Source: QHXW01 sp963752965 (lineage in GTDB: Bacteria > Acidobacteriota > Terriglobia > Bryobacterales > Bryobacteraceae). From it: a stretch of 64,000 bases of DNA. The notes beneath the pieces were generated by a model. It saw only the letters and a program-made list of their open reading frames with translations. It ran no database searches and was not told the DNA's origin. The first letter of the stretch is position 1. Every line of letters begins with the position of its first letter. Positions 43,651 through 51,616 of this stretch are shown here, piece by piece. The stretch lies in assembly GCA_963752965.1 (NCBI GenBank), contig CAVWAJ010000009.1, forward strand, positions 62,001 through 126,000, given 5' to 3'. The translations under genes were made by a program, and so were the position numbers.

Positions 43651-44506
43651 CAAACCCGCCCAACGATTCGTCGATGGGATGATCGAACGCCAGGACGTCG
43701 CCTTCCTTCAGTTCCAGCAGATCGCGAACCCGCAAGATCGGCCCTTCCAGATGCGTTTCCAGCGTGCATTTGGCGTCGCTTAACAGTTCCAGGGTTCGCC
43801 TTTGTTCCGCCTCCGTCGCCTCGAGCTTCCGCGGGGTGGATTGCGCGTCGCCATCCTCGCCCTCTAACGCCAGTACTTCGGACGGCACGGCCAGGTTCAA
43901 GCGGCCGCTACCCTCTTCCAGTTTCACATCGATGCTCACCGCGACCATCGGTTCGTGCGGCGCGTGAATGAGTCGTGCTTCCCGGCCTACTGAATCGAGG
44001 GTGAGCGTCACCGGGAGCACGTCCTTCCAGGCGTCCGCCAGGGCCTGCATGATGATCCGGAACAGCCCGTCCAGCACGTTCTGTTCGATCTCGGTGATTT
44101 CCCGGTTGGTTGCGACTCCGGCCTTGCCGCTGCCCCCCAGGAGTAACTCGATGATGGGAAACACCAGCGAAGGGTTCAGTTCCAGAACAGCGATACTTTC
44201 ATACGGGTGCATGCCGATCGACACCACGCAGGTGGGCGAAGGCAACCCGCGCAGAAACTCGCCGTAGGGAAGATGGTCGACTCCCAGCAGCTGTGCGGTC
44301 ACGCTGGAGCGCAGATAGGCCGAAAGACTGGATACAATGCGATGCAGAAACTTTTGCTTCAGCACATCTACGGCGCGCATCTGCGAGCCGGGAGTCTGGC
44401 CTGGCTTGCGGAAATCGAAAGGGACCACTTTGGGCCCTGCCGCTGGGTCCGCCGTTTCTACTCCAGCCGTCTGCACGGCGTGAATCTTCTGAGGTTCTTG
44501 GTCCAT
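43580..44506 (-). CDS. fliM: Flagellar motor switch protein FliM, lacking the usual N-terminal CheY-binding motif
   Basis: C-ring protein between FliG and FliN. VPFDFRKPGQ opens the middle domain, VLKQKFLHRIVSSLSAYLRS and LLLGGSGKAG (GGxG motif, binds FliG) follow, and the C-terminal SPOA domain ends with KRKFSGQIVSTGKRKAFQID. FliM normally starts with an LSQxEIDALL-type peptide that binds CheY-P. Here the N-terminus is MDQEPQKIHAVQTAGVETAD and I see no such peptide. Length 308. It follows flgL by 7 bp and is the last gene of the sigma-flgM-flgN-flgK-flgL-fliM run. Confidence 0.9.
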   Translation of the reverse strand: MDQEPQKIHAVQTAGVETADPAAGPKVVPFDFRKPGQTPGSQMRAVDVLKQKFLHRIVSSLSAYLRSSVTAQLLGVDHLPYGEFLRGLPSPTCVVSIGMHPYESIAVLELNPSLVFPIIELLLGGSGKAGVATNREITEIEQNVLDGLFRIIMQALADAWKDVLPVTLTLDSVGREARLIHAPHEPMVAVSIDVKLEEGSGRLNLAVPSEVLALEGEDGDAQSTPRKLEATEAEQRRTLELLSDAKCTLETHLEGPILRVRDLLELKEGDVLAFDHPIDESLGGFVNGKRKFSGQIVSTGKRKAFQID

Positions 44507-44513
44507 GGTGTTT

Positions 44514-46076
44514 TCAGCCCAGGAAGTTAAACAGGCTGGTCTTCGGCATTTGGCTCTCTGCCTCCATGGCAGCTTGTAAATTCGTTTGATCCAGTGTCAG
44601 TTGCACCGCCACCTGGGTAATGTCAGCATCCTCCGTATTGCTTAACTGGGTCTTCAGTTGTGTGTTCTGCTGGGTTGCGAGCGTCTGCGCCTGCTGCACG
44701 CGATCTTGCACCGAGCCGTAAAACGACAGTTGGGTATTGAGATAGGTGCCGGCCAACTCCAGCGAGTTAACAGCCGCGGTGATTGCAGGCTGACTATTGC
44801 TTTGCAGACCCAAGAGCAGGCTGTTCACGGCGTAGAACACGTTGCCGGGGTACGCTGTGTTCACGGCAACATCGCCGGTAGTTGTGAACAGAGGGGACGT
44901 GCCATTGGTGCCTCCCGTCGTGTCCACCACGCTGAAGCTCGAGGCCCCCTGGATGGAGATACCGGTGCCATCGCCTGCCGCGAGCGCACTCACATTGGTG
45001 ATGCCCGCGGCCTTTAACGTGGCGTTGATGGTGTTCACCGCGGCGGCAACGGTCGTACCGCTGGCAAGGCTGACATCAGCTGTATCCGTTCCGTTGCTGA
45101 GGGTAAATGTGTCGGCGCCGCTCAGCGTGTTGCCGGCGCCGCTGAAGGCGGCCGACTCCACGTTGTACTGCGATGTGTTCACCGCACTGGCGGCGGTTGT
45201 TACCGTCGAAGTGCCCGCCGTCGGAGCCGCGACACCAACCGTAAACGCACCGGAGCTGGTAAATTGCACGGTCCCGTTGGCTGCGTTCATCGATGCCGTG
45301 ATCCCGGTACCGGCCAGGCCGGCATTGAGCTGGCTGATCACCGCGGTCCCGTTGATGCCGGTCGCGCCGCCGTTCAGAACGACGCTGACCGACTGCGCGT
45401 TGTCGCCGGCATCGGTGTAGTTAAACGTGTAGGTCTGCGTCCCGGCCGCGAGGAATGTGGTTGCGTTGTCAAGACTCGCGGCGTTGCCGGCGAAGCCAAC
45501 GCCAGCCGATTGATCATCAAAAATTTGCTGCGCCGTCAGCGATACCGGGAACGTCGAGCCGTTGGAGTCCGCGATCTGTTGCGTGGCCGTGGGATTGGCC
45601 AGCAACGCGGTAACTCCAGTTCTACTGGCAGAATTCAACTCGTACGAGGGAGACTGCGGCTGATCGCCGCTGAAAAGATACTGGCCGTTCGATTGGGTGT
45701 TGGCCACTCCCACCACTTCTTGGAGGATGCTGCTAACTTGTTCCGCGAGAGCTTGGTTTTGTGTGGCCGATGTCAAGGAGTTGGCGCCCTGTGTGCCTAT
45801 GGAAGTCGCCTGGTTGATCAGGTCCACCGCGGTCTGGAGGGCTTGCTCGGCCCCTTGCGTATTGCTCAATATGGGAGTCAGGTCACTCGTAACCTGCTGG
45901 TTGGAGTCGATCTCGCTGCGCAGCTGCATCAGAGTAACCATGTCTCCGGGATCGTCGGAGGGTTGCGAGATTTTCAGTCCCGAGGAGGTTTCATTCGTCA
46001 ACTGCGTGATCTGGTTCGTCAGCGACGAAACGTTGGCGAGGAATACTTGCGCCGCCGGATTAACGTCTTGGATCAT
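44514..46076 (-). CDS. flgL: Flagellar hook-associated protein FlgL
   Basis: Junction protein between hook (via FlgK) and filament. The N-terminal D0/D1 part has VSSLTNQITQLTNETSSGLK, SQPSDDPGDMVTLMQLRSEI and the QGAEQALQTAVDLINQATSI helix typical of FlgL. The C-terminal helix includes DADITQVAVQLTLDQTNLQA. The centre is Ala/Thr/Gly-rich with repeats similar to the flagellin variable region. At 520 residues it is longer than many FlgL proteins. It follows flgK by 18 bp. Confidence 0.92.
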   Translation of the reverse strand: MIQDVNPAAQVFLANVSSLTNQITQLTNETSSGLKISQPSDDPGDMVTLMQLRSEIDSNQQVTSDLTPILSNTQGAEQALQTAVDLINQATSIGTQGANSLTSATQNQALAEQVSSILQEVVGVANTQSNGQYLFSGDQPQSPSYELNSASRTGVTALLANPTATQQIADSNGSTFPVSLTAQQIFDDQSAGVGFAGNAASLDNATTFLAAGTQTYTFNYTDAGDNAQSVSVVLNGGATGINGTAVISQLNAGLAGTGITASMNAANGTVQFTSSGAFTVGVAAPTAGTSTVTTAASAVNTSQYNVESAAFSGAGNTLSGADTFTLSNGTDTADVSLASGTTVAAAVNTINATLKAAGITNVSALAAGDGTGISIQGASSFSVVDTTGGTNGTSPLFTTTGDVAVNTAYPGNVFYAVNSLLLGLQSNSQPAITAAVNSLELAGTYLNTQLSFYGSVQDRVQQAQTLATQQNTQLKTQLSNTEDADITQVAVQLTLDQTNLQAAMEAESQMPKTSLFNFLG

Positions 46077-46094
46077 GGTCTTCCTCTAAGTTCC

Positions 46095-47540
46095 TCAGGT
46101 TTGCGGCAGCATGTTGATCGTGTCCAGGGTCAACTGGTCCAGCACATTCACGGTTCGCGCCGTCGCCTGGTAGGCGTTTTGGAACTGGATCAGCTTGGCG
46201 GCCTCCTCGTTGAGCGACACACCAGAAATTTGGCTGCGCAGGCTGCGCGCCTGGGCCACGGTCTGCTGCTGAACCGTGAGTTGGTTTTGAGCGTCGGAGG
46301 CCTGCTGCCCAATCTGCGAGGCCAGGGATCCGTAATACCCGGTGAAACTGTACCCATTGATCTGGCCCGTGGCGCTCGTCGGATTCGCAAGGGCCGCGAG
46401 TTGCAGGGCGATGCCATTGCTCACCGCGGGCGGTCCTGGCTGGATAGCCGCCAATTGACCGGGCGTCATCGCGGGGTTCACGGCTAGAGTGTTGGCAACG
46501 GCGGCCGGCGTAGCGGCGTTGTAAGTGAATAGGGCAATACCGGGAACCGCCGGCGGCCCGTTAGATATGTTGCCTGACTCGAGAATGTTGTTGACGGTGT
46601 CCGCCACGCCTTGTGCCAGAACGTTCAGGCCACCCTGCTGGTAGGCGTTGCCGATGAGCGACGGCAGGACCGTGTTGTACACCTGGAGCTGGCCGCTGAG
46701 CTTTCCCTGCGAGATCTTCCCCGTCACGTCGGTGCCTTGCGCGTCGATAATGCGCGCCGGAGGAACGCCGCCCGCGACTGTCGCGGGGGCGCTGGCCGGC
46801 GTGGAGAAACTAACGCTGAGCTGGTCCGTTTGCGTACCCATCACCAGTGGAGTTTGCCCGTCCGCCAGCACCGTCCAGGTGCCATCCGACTCCTGCCTGG
46901 CTGTGACGTTCGTTAATTCCGATAAGCTCTCAAGAGTTGAGTGAAGCGACGCATCGAGCCCGGCGTCATTACGGTCACCATTCTGAATCTGCTGGTTATC
47001 GGCGGCGAGCTGGCTGGCATAGCTATTGATCTGGGTCACGGTCGCCTGAATCCCCTGTCCCGTCTCGGTAAGATTCTGGGATAAGCTCGCATACGTTTGC
47101 TGAAACACCCCGGCAACCTGCTGGGCATCGTTAATGACCGTCTGCTGCGAGGCACTACTCGTGGGTGAGACGCTCCAGGATGAAAAATCCGAGAACAATT
47201 GATTGAGAGCGCCGGCGACACCCCCATCGGAGCTCACCGTGAAGTTCGTCTGGATGGACGACAAGCCCTGAGAAGTAGCTTCCGACGTGCCCAGAAGCGA
47301 GACCTGCTGTTGCACGTTCCGCTCCGCAAATTCGTCGCGAGCGCTTTGAACCGCGCCGACGGTGACGCCACCGGGCAGCCCCTGGTTGGGTTGGAACGGT
47401 AGCGCTTCGAGGGAAACCGATTGGGCGGCATAGTCGGGCGTGGAGGAATTCGAGACGTCATTACCAACCGTCTCCAGCGCCTGTTCAAAGGCTTGCATGG
47501 CGACAGCCGAGCTTTGCAGCGCAGTGATTAGACCCCCCAT
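46095..47540 (-). CDS. flgK: Flagellar hook-associated protein FlgK
   Basis: First hook-filament junction protein. The N-terminus MGGLITALQSSAVAMQAFEQ followed by ALETVGNDVSNSSTPDYAAQ is the FlgK/rod signature, and the C-terminal motif SGVSLNEEAAKLIQFQNAYQ then ATARTVNVLDQLTLDTINM is diagnostic. The middle contains QLFSDFSSWSVSPTSSASQQ. 481 residues is in range. A FlgN-type gene directly upstream (4 bp) supplies the expected chaperone. Confidence 0.94.
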   Translation of the reverse strand: MGGLITALQSSAVAMQAFEQALETVGNDVSNSSTPDYAAQSVSLEALPFQPNQGLPGGVTVGAVQSARDEFAERNVQQQVSLLGTSEATSQGLSSIQTNFTVSSDGGVAGALNQLFSDFSSWSVSPTSSASQQTVINDAQQVAGVFQQTYASLSQNLTETGQGIQATVTQINSYASQLAADNQQIQNGDRNDAGLDASLHSTLESLSELTNVTARQESDGTWTVLADGQTPLVMGTQTDQLSVSFSTPASAPATVAGGVPPARIIDAQGTDVTGKISQGKLSGQLQVYNTVLPSLIGNAYQQGGLNVLAQGVADTVNNILESGNISNGPPAVPGIALFTYNAATPAAVANTLAVNPAMTPGQLAAIQPGPPAVSNGIALQLAALANPTSATGQINGYSFTGYYGSLASQIGQQASDAQNQLTVQQQTVAQARSLRSQISGVSLNEEAAKLIQFQNAYQATARTVNVLDQLTLDTINMLPQT

Positions 47541-47544
47541 ATCC

Positions 47545-47961
47545 TCAAACCTCCAGCCATACGCTACGGCTGGGCTCTGGCTGCCCCGGTGTGCCGTCCG
47601 CGGTATAGCCCGCTACCATCGAAGCCGCCAGCTGCACCCATCCCGCATGGAACGCAGCGGCGTTGTCGAGCAGAATGCCAAGCCGAGCGATTTCCGCGCG
47701 AAGGGCTCCAAGCGGACCACGCAGCGCCGCATCGCGTCTAAAATTGCCGCCGGGCAAGCTCGCTTGCAACTGGCGCAACGCCTGCACTGCCTCCTCGAGC
47801 CGGCTGCGGCAATCGTCCAGATTCGCTACCACTGGTTCGGTCAGCAGCATGCGGGCGTCCCGCACCATCCCCTGAAGCTGCTGCACGGATGCCACATGGT
47901 CAGCCGGTTGAATAGGAGCGCCCGAATCGGCCCGCCCATTATGCGCAGTGTTACGCGCCAT
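47545..47961 (-). CDS. FlgN-like export chaperone candidate
   Basis: A helical 138-residue protein between flgM and flgK, the standard place of flgN. From the ATG at 47961 it starts MARNTAHNGRADSGAPIQPA and then has VQQLQGMVRDARMLL and DDCRSRLEEAVQALRQLQAS as probable long helices. The ATG at 47961 overlaps the flgM stop region by 11 bp and is preferred over the one at 47985. FlgN proteins bind FlgK and FlgL before export. Sequence similarity to FlgN is too weak to call by eye, so the role rests mainly on position. Confidence 0.65.
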   Translation of the reverse strand: MARNTAHNGRADSGAPIQPADHVASVQQLQGMVRDARMLLTEPVVANLDDCRSRLEEAVQALRQLQASLPGGNFRRDAALRGPLGALRAEIARLGILLDNAAAFHAGWVQLAASMVAGYTADGTPGQPEPSRSVWLEV

Positions 47962-48262
47962 CCTTGCCTCCAATTGCGTCTTCAATCAGCGCGCTGCTGA
48001 CCGCCTTCGCGTCCGGCTTGTAGGTTCCGGCGCTGTACTGCTGCGCCAATTCCTGAATACGCTGTGCGCGCCCCACCGACTGCGATGCCAGGGTTTGTGA
48101 AATGCTTCCTGCCAGGCTGGAAATTTCCGCCTGATCGCCACCCGCCGATCCGGAACCGTGCGTAGAGGACGTGGATGTTAGCGAGTCAATAGCGGGTGTT
48201 TCCGCCGTCCGTCCCGGCTGCACTCCGCCTGCGCCATTCAGATTTTGATTTTCGATCCTCAT
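47951..48262 (-). CDS. flgM: Anti-sigma-28 factor FlgM
   Basis: Small export-coupled inhibitor of FliA. The N-terminal half is disordered and Ser/Gly-rich. The C-terminal sigma-binding part has AEISSLAGSISQTLASQSVG and RAQRIQELAQQYSAGTYKPD, then AKAVSSALIEDAI, a clear FlgM pattern. 103 residues is normal. It overlaps the sigma factor stop (ATGA), so sigma and anti-sigma are translationally coupled. Confidence 0.88.
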   Translation of the reverse strand: MRIENQNLNGAGGVQPGRTAETPAIDSLTSTSSTHGSGSAGGDQAEISSLAGSISQTLASQSVGRAQRIQELAQQYSAGTYKPDAKAVSSALIEDAIGGKDGA

Positions 48263-49092
48263 ATGTGCGCCGGCGAAGAAATGCCGGATTCTTTCAACAT
48301 GCGTCCCATCGCTTCTAACGCGCTACGATGCATCTGGGAAACACGGCTCTCATTCACTCCCATCTCGGCGCCGATCTGCTTCATGGTCATGTGCCGGCAA
48401 TAGTGCAGCCGGATGATCTGCTGGTAGCGCGGCGTAAGACTATCAATCAGCCGGTCGAGTACTTCGCGCAATTCCCGCCGCTCGCAGATGTGGTCGGGGC
48501 CCGCGTCGGGAGCGCTGGCGGGATCCGGCTGTTGGCCATCGCGTGCCGCCGCCGGCACCGTCCGCGTACGGTTCAGCGTCAGACTGCGGCTCCGCATCTC
48601 CACTGCCGAGATCATGAGCCGCTCGCACAGTTCTTCTTCGGTTGGCTCTCGTTCGAGGCCGGCCGTCAGTTCCTGCCGGGCGGCGCTCACCTGCTTCTGC
48701 CAGCGGCGCAACCTTCGCGGCGCCAGGTCCTGGCGGCGAAGACTGTCGAGTATCTCTCCCTCGATGCGATACCGCGCGTACAGGGAAAACGGCACCGCCG
48801 TGCTCGGGTTGTAGCTGCGGCCGGCGTTCACAAGGCCGAGCAGGCCGGATTGCGCCAGGTCGTGCAGGTCCATGCAAGCATTTGATGGCAACGACCCGTA
48901 GACGCGCCGCGCAATGGAATCCACCATAGGCAAACAGCCGAGAATCCTCTCGTGTGCGGATTGCGGCGGCTGGGCGACATCACCGTCTTCTGACTGTGAC
49001 GGCGCGCTCAGTGGCGTGACCGCGACTAGCGTGAGTGGGAGCGCGTCAGATGCGTCCACCATCGAGTCTCTCCCATTGCCGTTGGCTTTCAA
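48259..49092 (-). CDS. RNA polymerase sigma-28 family factor, flgM-linked copy
   Basis: Sigma factor of the FliA/WhiG group. Region 2 has ARRVYGSLPSNACMDLHDLA and SGLLGLVNAGRSYNPSTAVP, then FSLYARYRIEGEILDSLRRQ. Region 3 has a charged linker. Region 4 has LTPRYQQIIRLHYCRHMTMK and GAEMGVNESRVSQMHRSALE as the helix-turn-helix. A low-complexity N-terminal extension of about 45 residues precedes region 2, so the true start may be later. It heads the flgM-flgN-flgK-flgL-fliM operon. A second FliA-like gene lies at 51617, so I give no symbol. Confidence 0.87.
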   Translation of the reverse strand: MKANGNGRDSMVDASDALPLTLVAVTPLSAPSQSEDGDVAQPPQSAHERILGCLPMVDSIARRVYGSLPSNACMDLHDLAQSGLLGLVNAGRSYNPSTAVPFSLYARYRIEGEILDSLRRQDLAPRRLRRWQKQVSAARQELTAGLEREPTEEELCERLMISAVEMRSRSLTLNRTRTVPAAARDGQQPDPASAPDAGPDHICERRELREVLDRLIDSLTPRYQQIIRLHYCRHMTMKQIGAEMGVNESRVSQMHRSALEAMGRMLKESGISSPAHI

Positions 49093-49319
49093 TTTCGGCG
49101 GCTTGGTGCGTCTCGTTCAAAGCGAAAATTCTTATTGAAAATTCGAGCACTTTCTCAAGTAGAAATACTACGCACCGATAGACAGGTTAACCGGCAACTG
49201 GTCAACGGACAATATTGCAAAAGGTGCAGTTCGAATGATTAACAAAGGTGCTACGACAAAAGGACAATCATAGAATTTACCGTAAATTATGCGGATTTTA
49301 CTCTACATTCCACACAATT
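49093..49319. promoter_or_regulatory. Divergent promoter region between the sigma factor and the sigma-54 activator
   Basis: This 227-bp AT-rich region holds the promoters of two regulators. On the minus strand a TTGACC lies 17 bp before TCTATC. On the plus strand the TTACCGTAAATTAT site (49277-49290), which is shared with the flbD promoter region, lies 30 bp before the activator ATG. TTTAC and GTAAA around a central C form a small palindrome. No gene is seen. Confidence 0.4.
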
Positions 49320-50744
49320 ATGGCCGATATTAAAAGGCACATGCGCCAAGGCATTCCCCTACTGTGGATCCGAACGGCATCGCCCGGACCCGCGGAAATC
49401 AACCTGATGGAACATCTCCGCTGCTTCGCCATTCAGGTGATCCACAGTTCCAGTGAGACGCTCGATCGCCTGCGCAGTGCCGGTGCCGCTCTGATTTTCG
49501 TTGAATTTCCCCTCCCCGGAGTCGAGCCTGCCGACTTATTGGACGCCATTCAGGAAATCGCGCCGCGTACGCCGGTCCTGGTGCGTGACCCCCACGGGAC
49601 CGTGGCCGATGCCGTTCGCCTGGTCCGGCTGGGCGCTGACCATTTTATGAGCGGACCGCTCGATGAGAACGAACTGATCGGGCACTTGGAGATGGCGGCG
49701 GAGGATCTGCGTTTGCGTACTGTGGTGGCGGGCCGGGGGGATGCTGATCCCTGGAAGCGCTTCTTCATCGGCGAGAGCCGTCCCATCCGCGACGTCGAGC
49801 ACATCATCCGGTTGGCAGGTCCGAAGCGCTCTACTGTCCTGATTGCGGGCGAAACCGGCACTGGCAAGGAAGTAGTGGCCCGCGCCCTGCACCACGCCAG
49901 CCCCAGGTCTCACCTGCCCATGGTGGCGGTGAATTGCAGCGCTTTGCCGGAGAACCTGCTGGAGGCGGAGTTGTTCGGCCACACCAGAGGCGCCTTCACC
50001 GGGGCCGTGCAGCAGCGCGTGGGACGCTTTGAACAGGCCCACAACAGCACTCTGTTCTTGGACGAAATCGGCGACATGCCGCTCGACCTGCAAGCCAAAC
50101 TCTTGCGCGTTCTTCAGGAGCGGGAATTCCAGCGTATCGGCAGCTCCGAGACCGTTCGCGTCGACGTGCGCGTCGTGGCAGCGTCGAATGCCGACCTGGC
50201 CGAGAAGGTGGCCCAGGGAACATTTCGCGAAGACCTCTTCTACCGCCTCAACGTGGTACCCATTACGATGCCGGCTCTGCGCGAGCGTGCCTCCGATATC
50301 CCGCTGCTGGTCCATCACTTTCTGGAAAAGATCTGCCGCTTGGAAGGCATCGCCATCAAGCGAATCTTCCGCGAAGCGCTGGACCGCCTCTGCGCCTATC
50401 ATTGGCCGGGCAATGTGCGGGAATTGGAAAACGCGGTCGAAAAGGCCGTTGTGCTCAGCGGGGACCGCATGGATCTGTATCCTGCTGACTTTCCTCTTGC
50501 GGCCGCCACCTCACGCAAGCCGCTTGGCGCTACCTCGTCACCGGCCATGGTGCCCGATAGCGGACTCGATTTTGATGCCGCCGTCGCTAGTTTCCAACGC
50601 AACATCATCGACCAAGCATTGCAGCGAAGCGGCGGCAATAAGACCGTGGCCGCGGACCTGCTGCGCATGAAGCGCACTACCCTTCTGGCCAAGCTGCGCA
50701 ATCTAGAAACACCGGCCAACGTCGTTTCGATCAAATCTGCTTAG
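49320..50744 (+). CDS. Sigma-54-dependent transcriptional activator with degenerate receiver
   Basis: NtrC-type activator, likely of flagellar genes (FlrC/FleR/FlgR class by location). The first 125 residues look like a receiver, but the phosphoacceptor position reads VEFPLPG (Glu instead of Asp), the N-terminal acidic pair is absent and the conserved Lys-Pro is Gly-Pro. The AAA+ domain has GETGTGKE (Walker A), the GAFTGA loop that contacts sigma-54, LFLDEIGDMP (Walker B) and the WPGNVRELENAVEKAV motif. A Fis-type helix-turn-helix closes the protein (GGNKTVAADLLRMKRTTLLA). I choose ATG 49320 over 49248. The receiver state suggests activity independent of phosphorylation. Confidence 0.9.
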   Translation: MADIKRHMRQGIPLLWIRTASPGPAEINLMEHLRCFAIQVIHSSSETLDRLRSAGAALIFVEFPLPGVEPADLLDAIQEIAPRTPVLVRDPHGTVADAVRLVRLGADHFMSGPLDENELIGHLEMAAEDLRLRTVVAGRGDADPWKRFFIGESRPIRDVEHIIRLAGPKRSTVLIAGETGTGKEVVARALHHASPRSHLPMVAVNCSALPENLLEAELFGHTRGAFTGAVQQRVGRFEQAHNSTLFLDEIGDMPLDLQAKLLRVLQEREFQRIGSSETVRVDVRVVAASNADLAEKVAQGTFREDLFYRLNVVPITMPALRERASDIPLLVHHFLEKICRLEGIAIKRIFREALDRLCAYHWPGNVRELENAVEKAVVLSGDRMDLYPADFPLAAATSRKPLGATSSPAMVPDSGLDFDAAVASFQRNIIDQALQRSGGNKTVAADLLRMKRTTLLAKLRNLETPANVVSIKSA

Positions 50745-50865
50745 CTGCGTCGCGCGCCCGCCGAAAGGCCAGCGCCGTCAGAGCTACCGGCGCCAGCACC
50801 CCATCCCGAAGCAGCGTTCTCACGCATGACATACAAAACTCATTGTAATGCGGCTCGGCCAAGCT

Positions 50866-51279
50866 CTACCCTGTGGCCTGCGTCGAGCCCTTTGCCACGT
50901 GATCGAGCGACATCTGATGCACCTTCAGCAACAGATCCACCTCATTCCGCGGGATGCTAAGGGCGGCCGCGATGGTTTCCGGCATCTCGCCGCGGCGCCG
51001 CATGCGCAGCACCTGGCCTCTTTTGTTCAGGTTGAGTGGCTGTGCGGCGGCTGGCGCCGGGGATGGCTGCGCCCCTTCTTCCCGCTCCCTGCGCAATTGT
51101 TCCGTGGCGTCCAGGACCTCAGCCAGGCGCGCCTCGAATTCCTCGCGCTGCCTGCGGCCGTGCCTCGCCAGTGTGCGCACGTTCATGTGCAACAGGAATG
51201 TGTACAGCAGACACGTTCCCGTGATCGCCAGAACCGCAAACACTTCGAGCGGATGAAGCAGAGACGACCAGTCGCTCAT
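50866..51279 (-). CDS. Membrane-anchored protein with C-terminal HTH-like domain (SwrB/DUF6115-like architecture)
   Basis: A 137-residue protein with one N-terminal membrane helix (VFAVLAITGTCLLYTFLLHM), a charged coiled-coil region (REEFEARLAEVLDATEQLRR), a Pro/Ala linker and a C-terminal helix-turn-helix-like segment: KRGQVLRMRRRGEMPETIAA followed by ALSIPRNEVDLLLKVHQMSL. This layout matches Bacillus SwrB and related DUF6115/DUF2802 proteins found next to flhF-sigma genes, which promote assembly of the FliF-FliG-export platform. The stop-start overlap with fliN upstream is ATGA. Function by analogy only. Confidence 0.6.
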   Translation of the reverse strand: MSDWSSLLHPLEVFAVLAITGTCLLYTFLLHMNVRTLARHGRRQREEFEARLAEVLDATEQLRREREEGAQPSPAPAAAQPLNLNKRGQVLRMRRRGEMPETIAAALSIPRNEVDLLLKVHQMSLDHVAKGSTQATG

Positions 51280-51605
51280 AATTCCTGCCCCTCCTTCGGC
51301 ATCCCGATTGTGGTTTCCAGGCGTTGCGCGCGGCTCACAATCTCACGGACCCGGACGCCGTAGTTGCCGTCCACCACCACCACCTCACCCCGCGCAATCA
51401 CGCAATTATTCACCACTACCTCCACCGGCTCGTTGACCATACATTCCAATTCCACAATCGATCCGGTGGTCCACTTCAGCACCTGCTGCAACGGCGCTTG
51501 CGTTTTGCCGAATGAGACGCTGACAGGCAGTTCCACGTCCAATAGCAGATCGAGCGTCTCCAGGTTCTTGACCGGTCCGTCCGTCGTTTGATTGATCTCC
51601 GGCAT
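51276..51605 (-). CDS. fliN: Flagellar motor switch protein FliN, copy in the flhF operon
   Basis: C-ring component that forms the base with FliM and assists export through FliH. The SPOA domain has LLLDVELPVSVSFGKTQAPL, QVLKWTTGSIVELECMVNEP, VEVVVNNCVIARGEVVVVDG and YGVRVREIVS, all typical of FliN. 109 residues. A second SPOA-only protein is encoded at 58874. This copy is closer to canonical FliN. It follows the sigma factor by 11 bp. Confidence 0.9.
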   Translation of the reverse strand: MPEINQTTDGPVKNLETLDLLLDVELPVSVSFGKTQAPLQQVLKWTTGSIVELECMVNEPVEVVVNNCVIARGEVVVVDGNYGVRVREIVSRAQRLETTIGMPKEGQEL

Positions 51606-51616
51606 ATGCTTGTCTC

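Noticed and set aside
50731..50832. 33-codon minus-strand ORF after the SwrB-like gene (MSCVRTLLRDGV...)
   Set aside because: It overlaps the 3' end of the sigma-54 activator gene and has no convincing ribosome-binding site. It could be real but I cannot support it.
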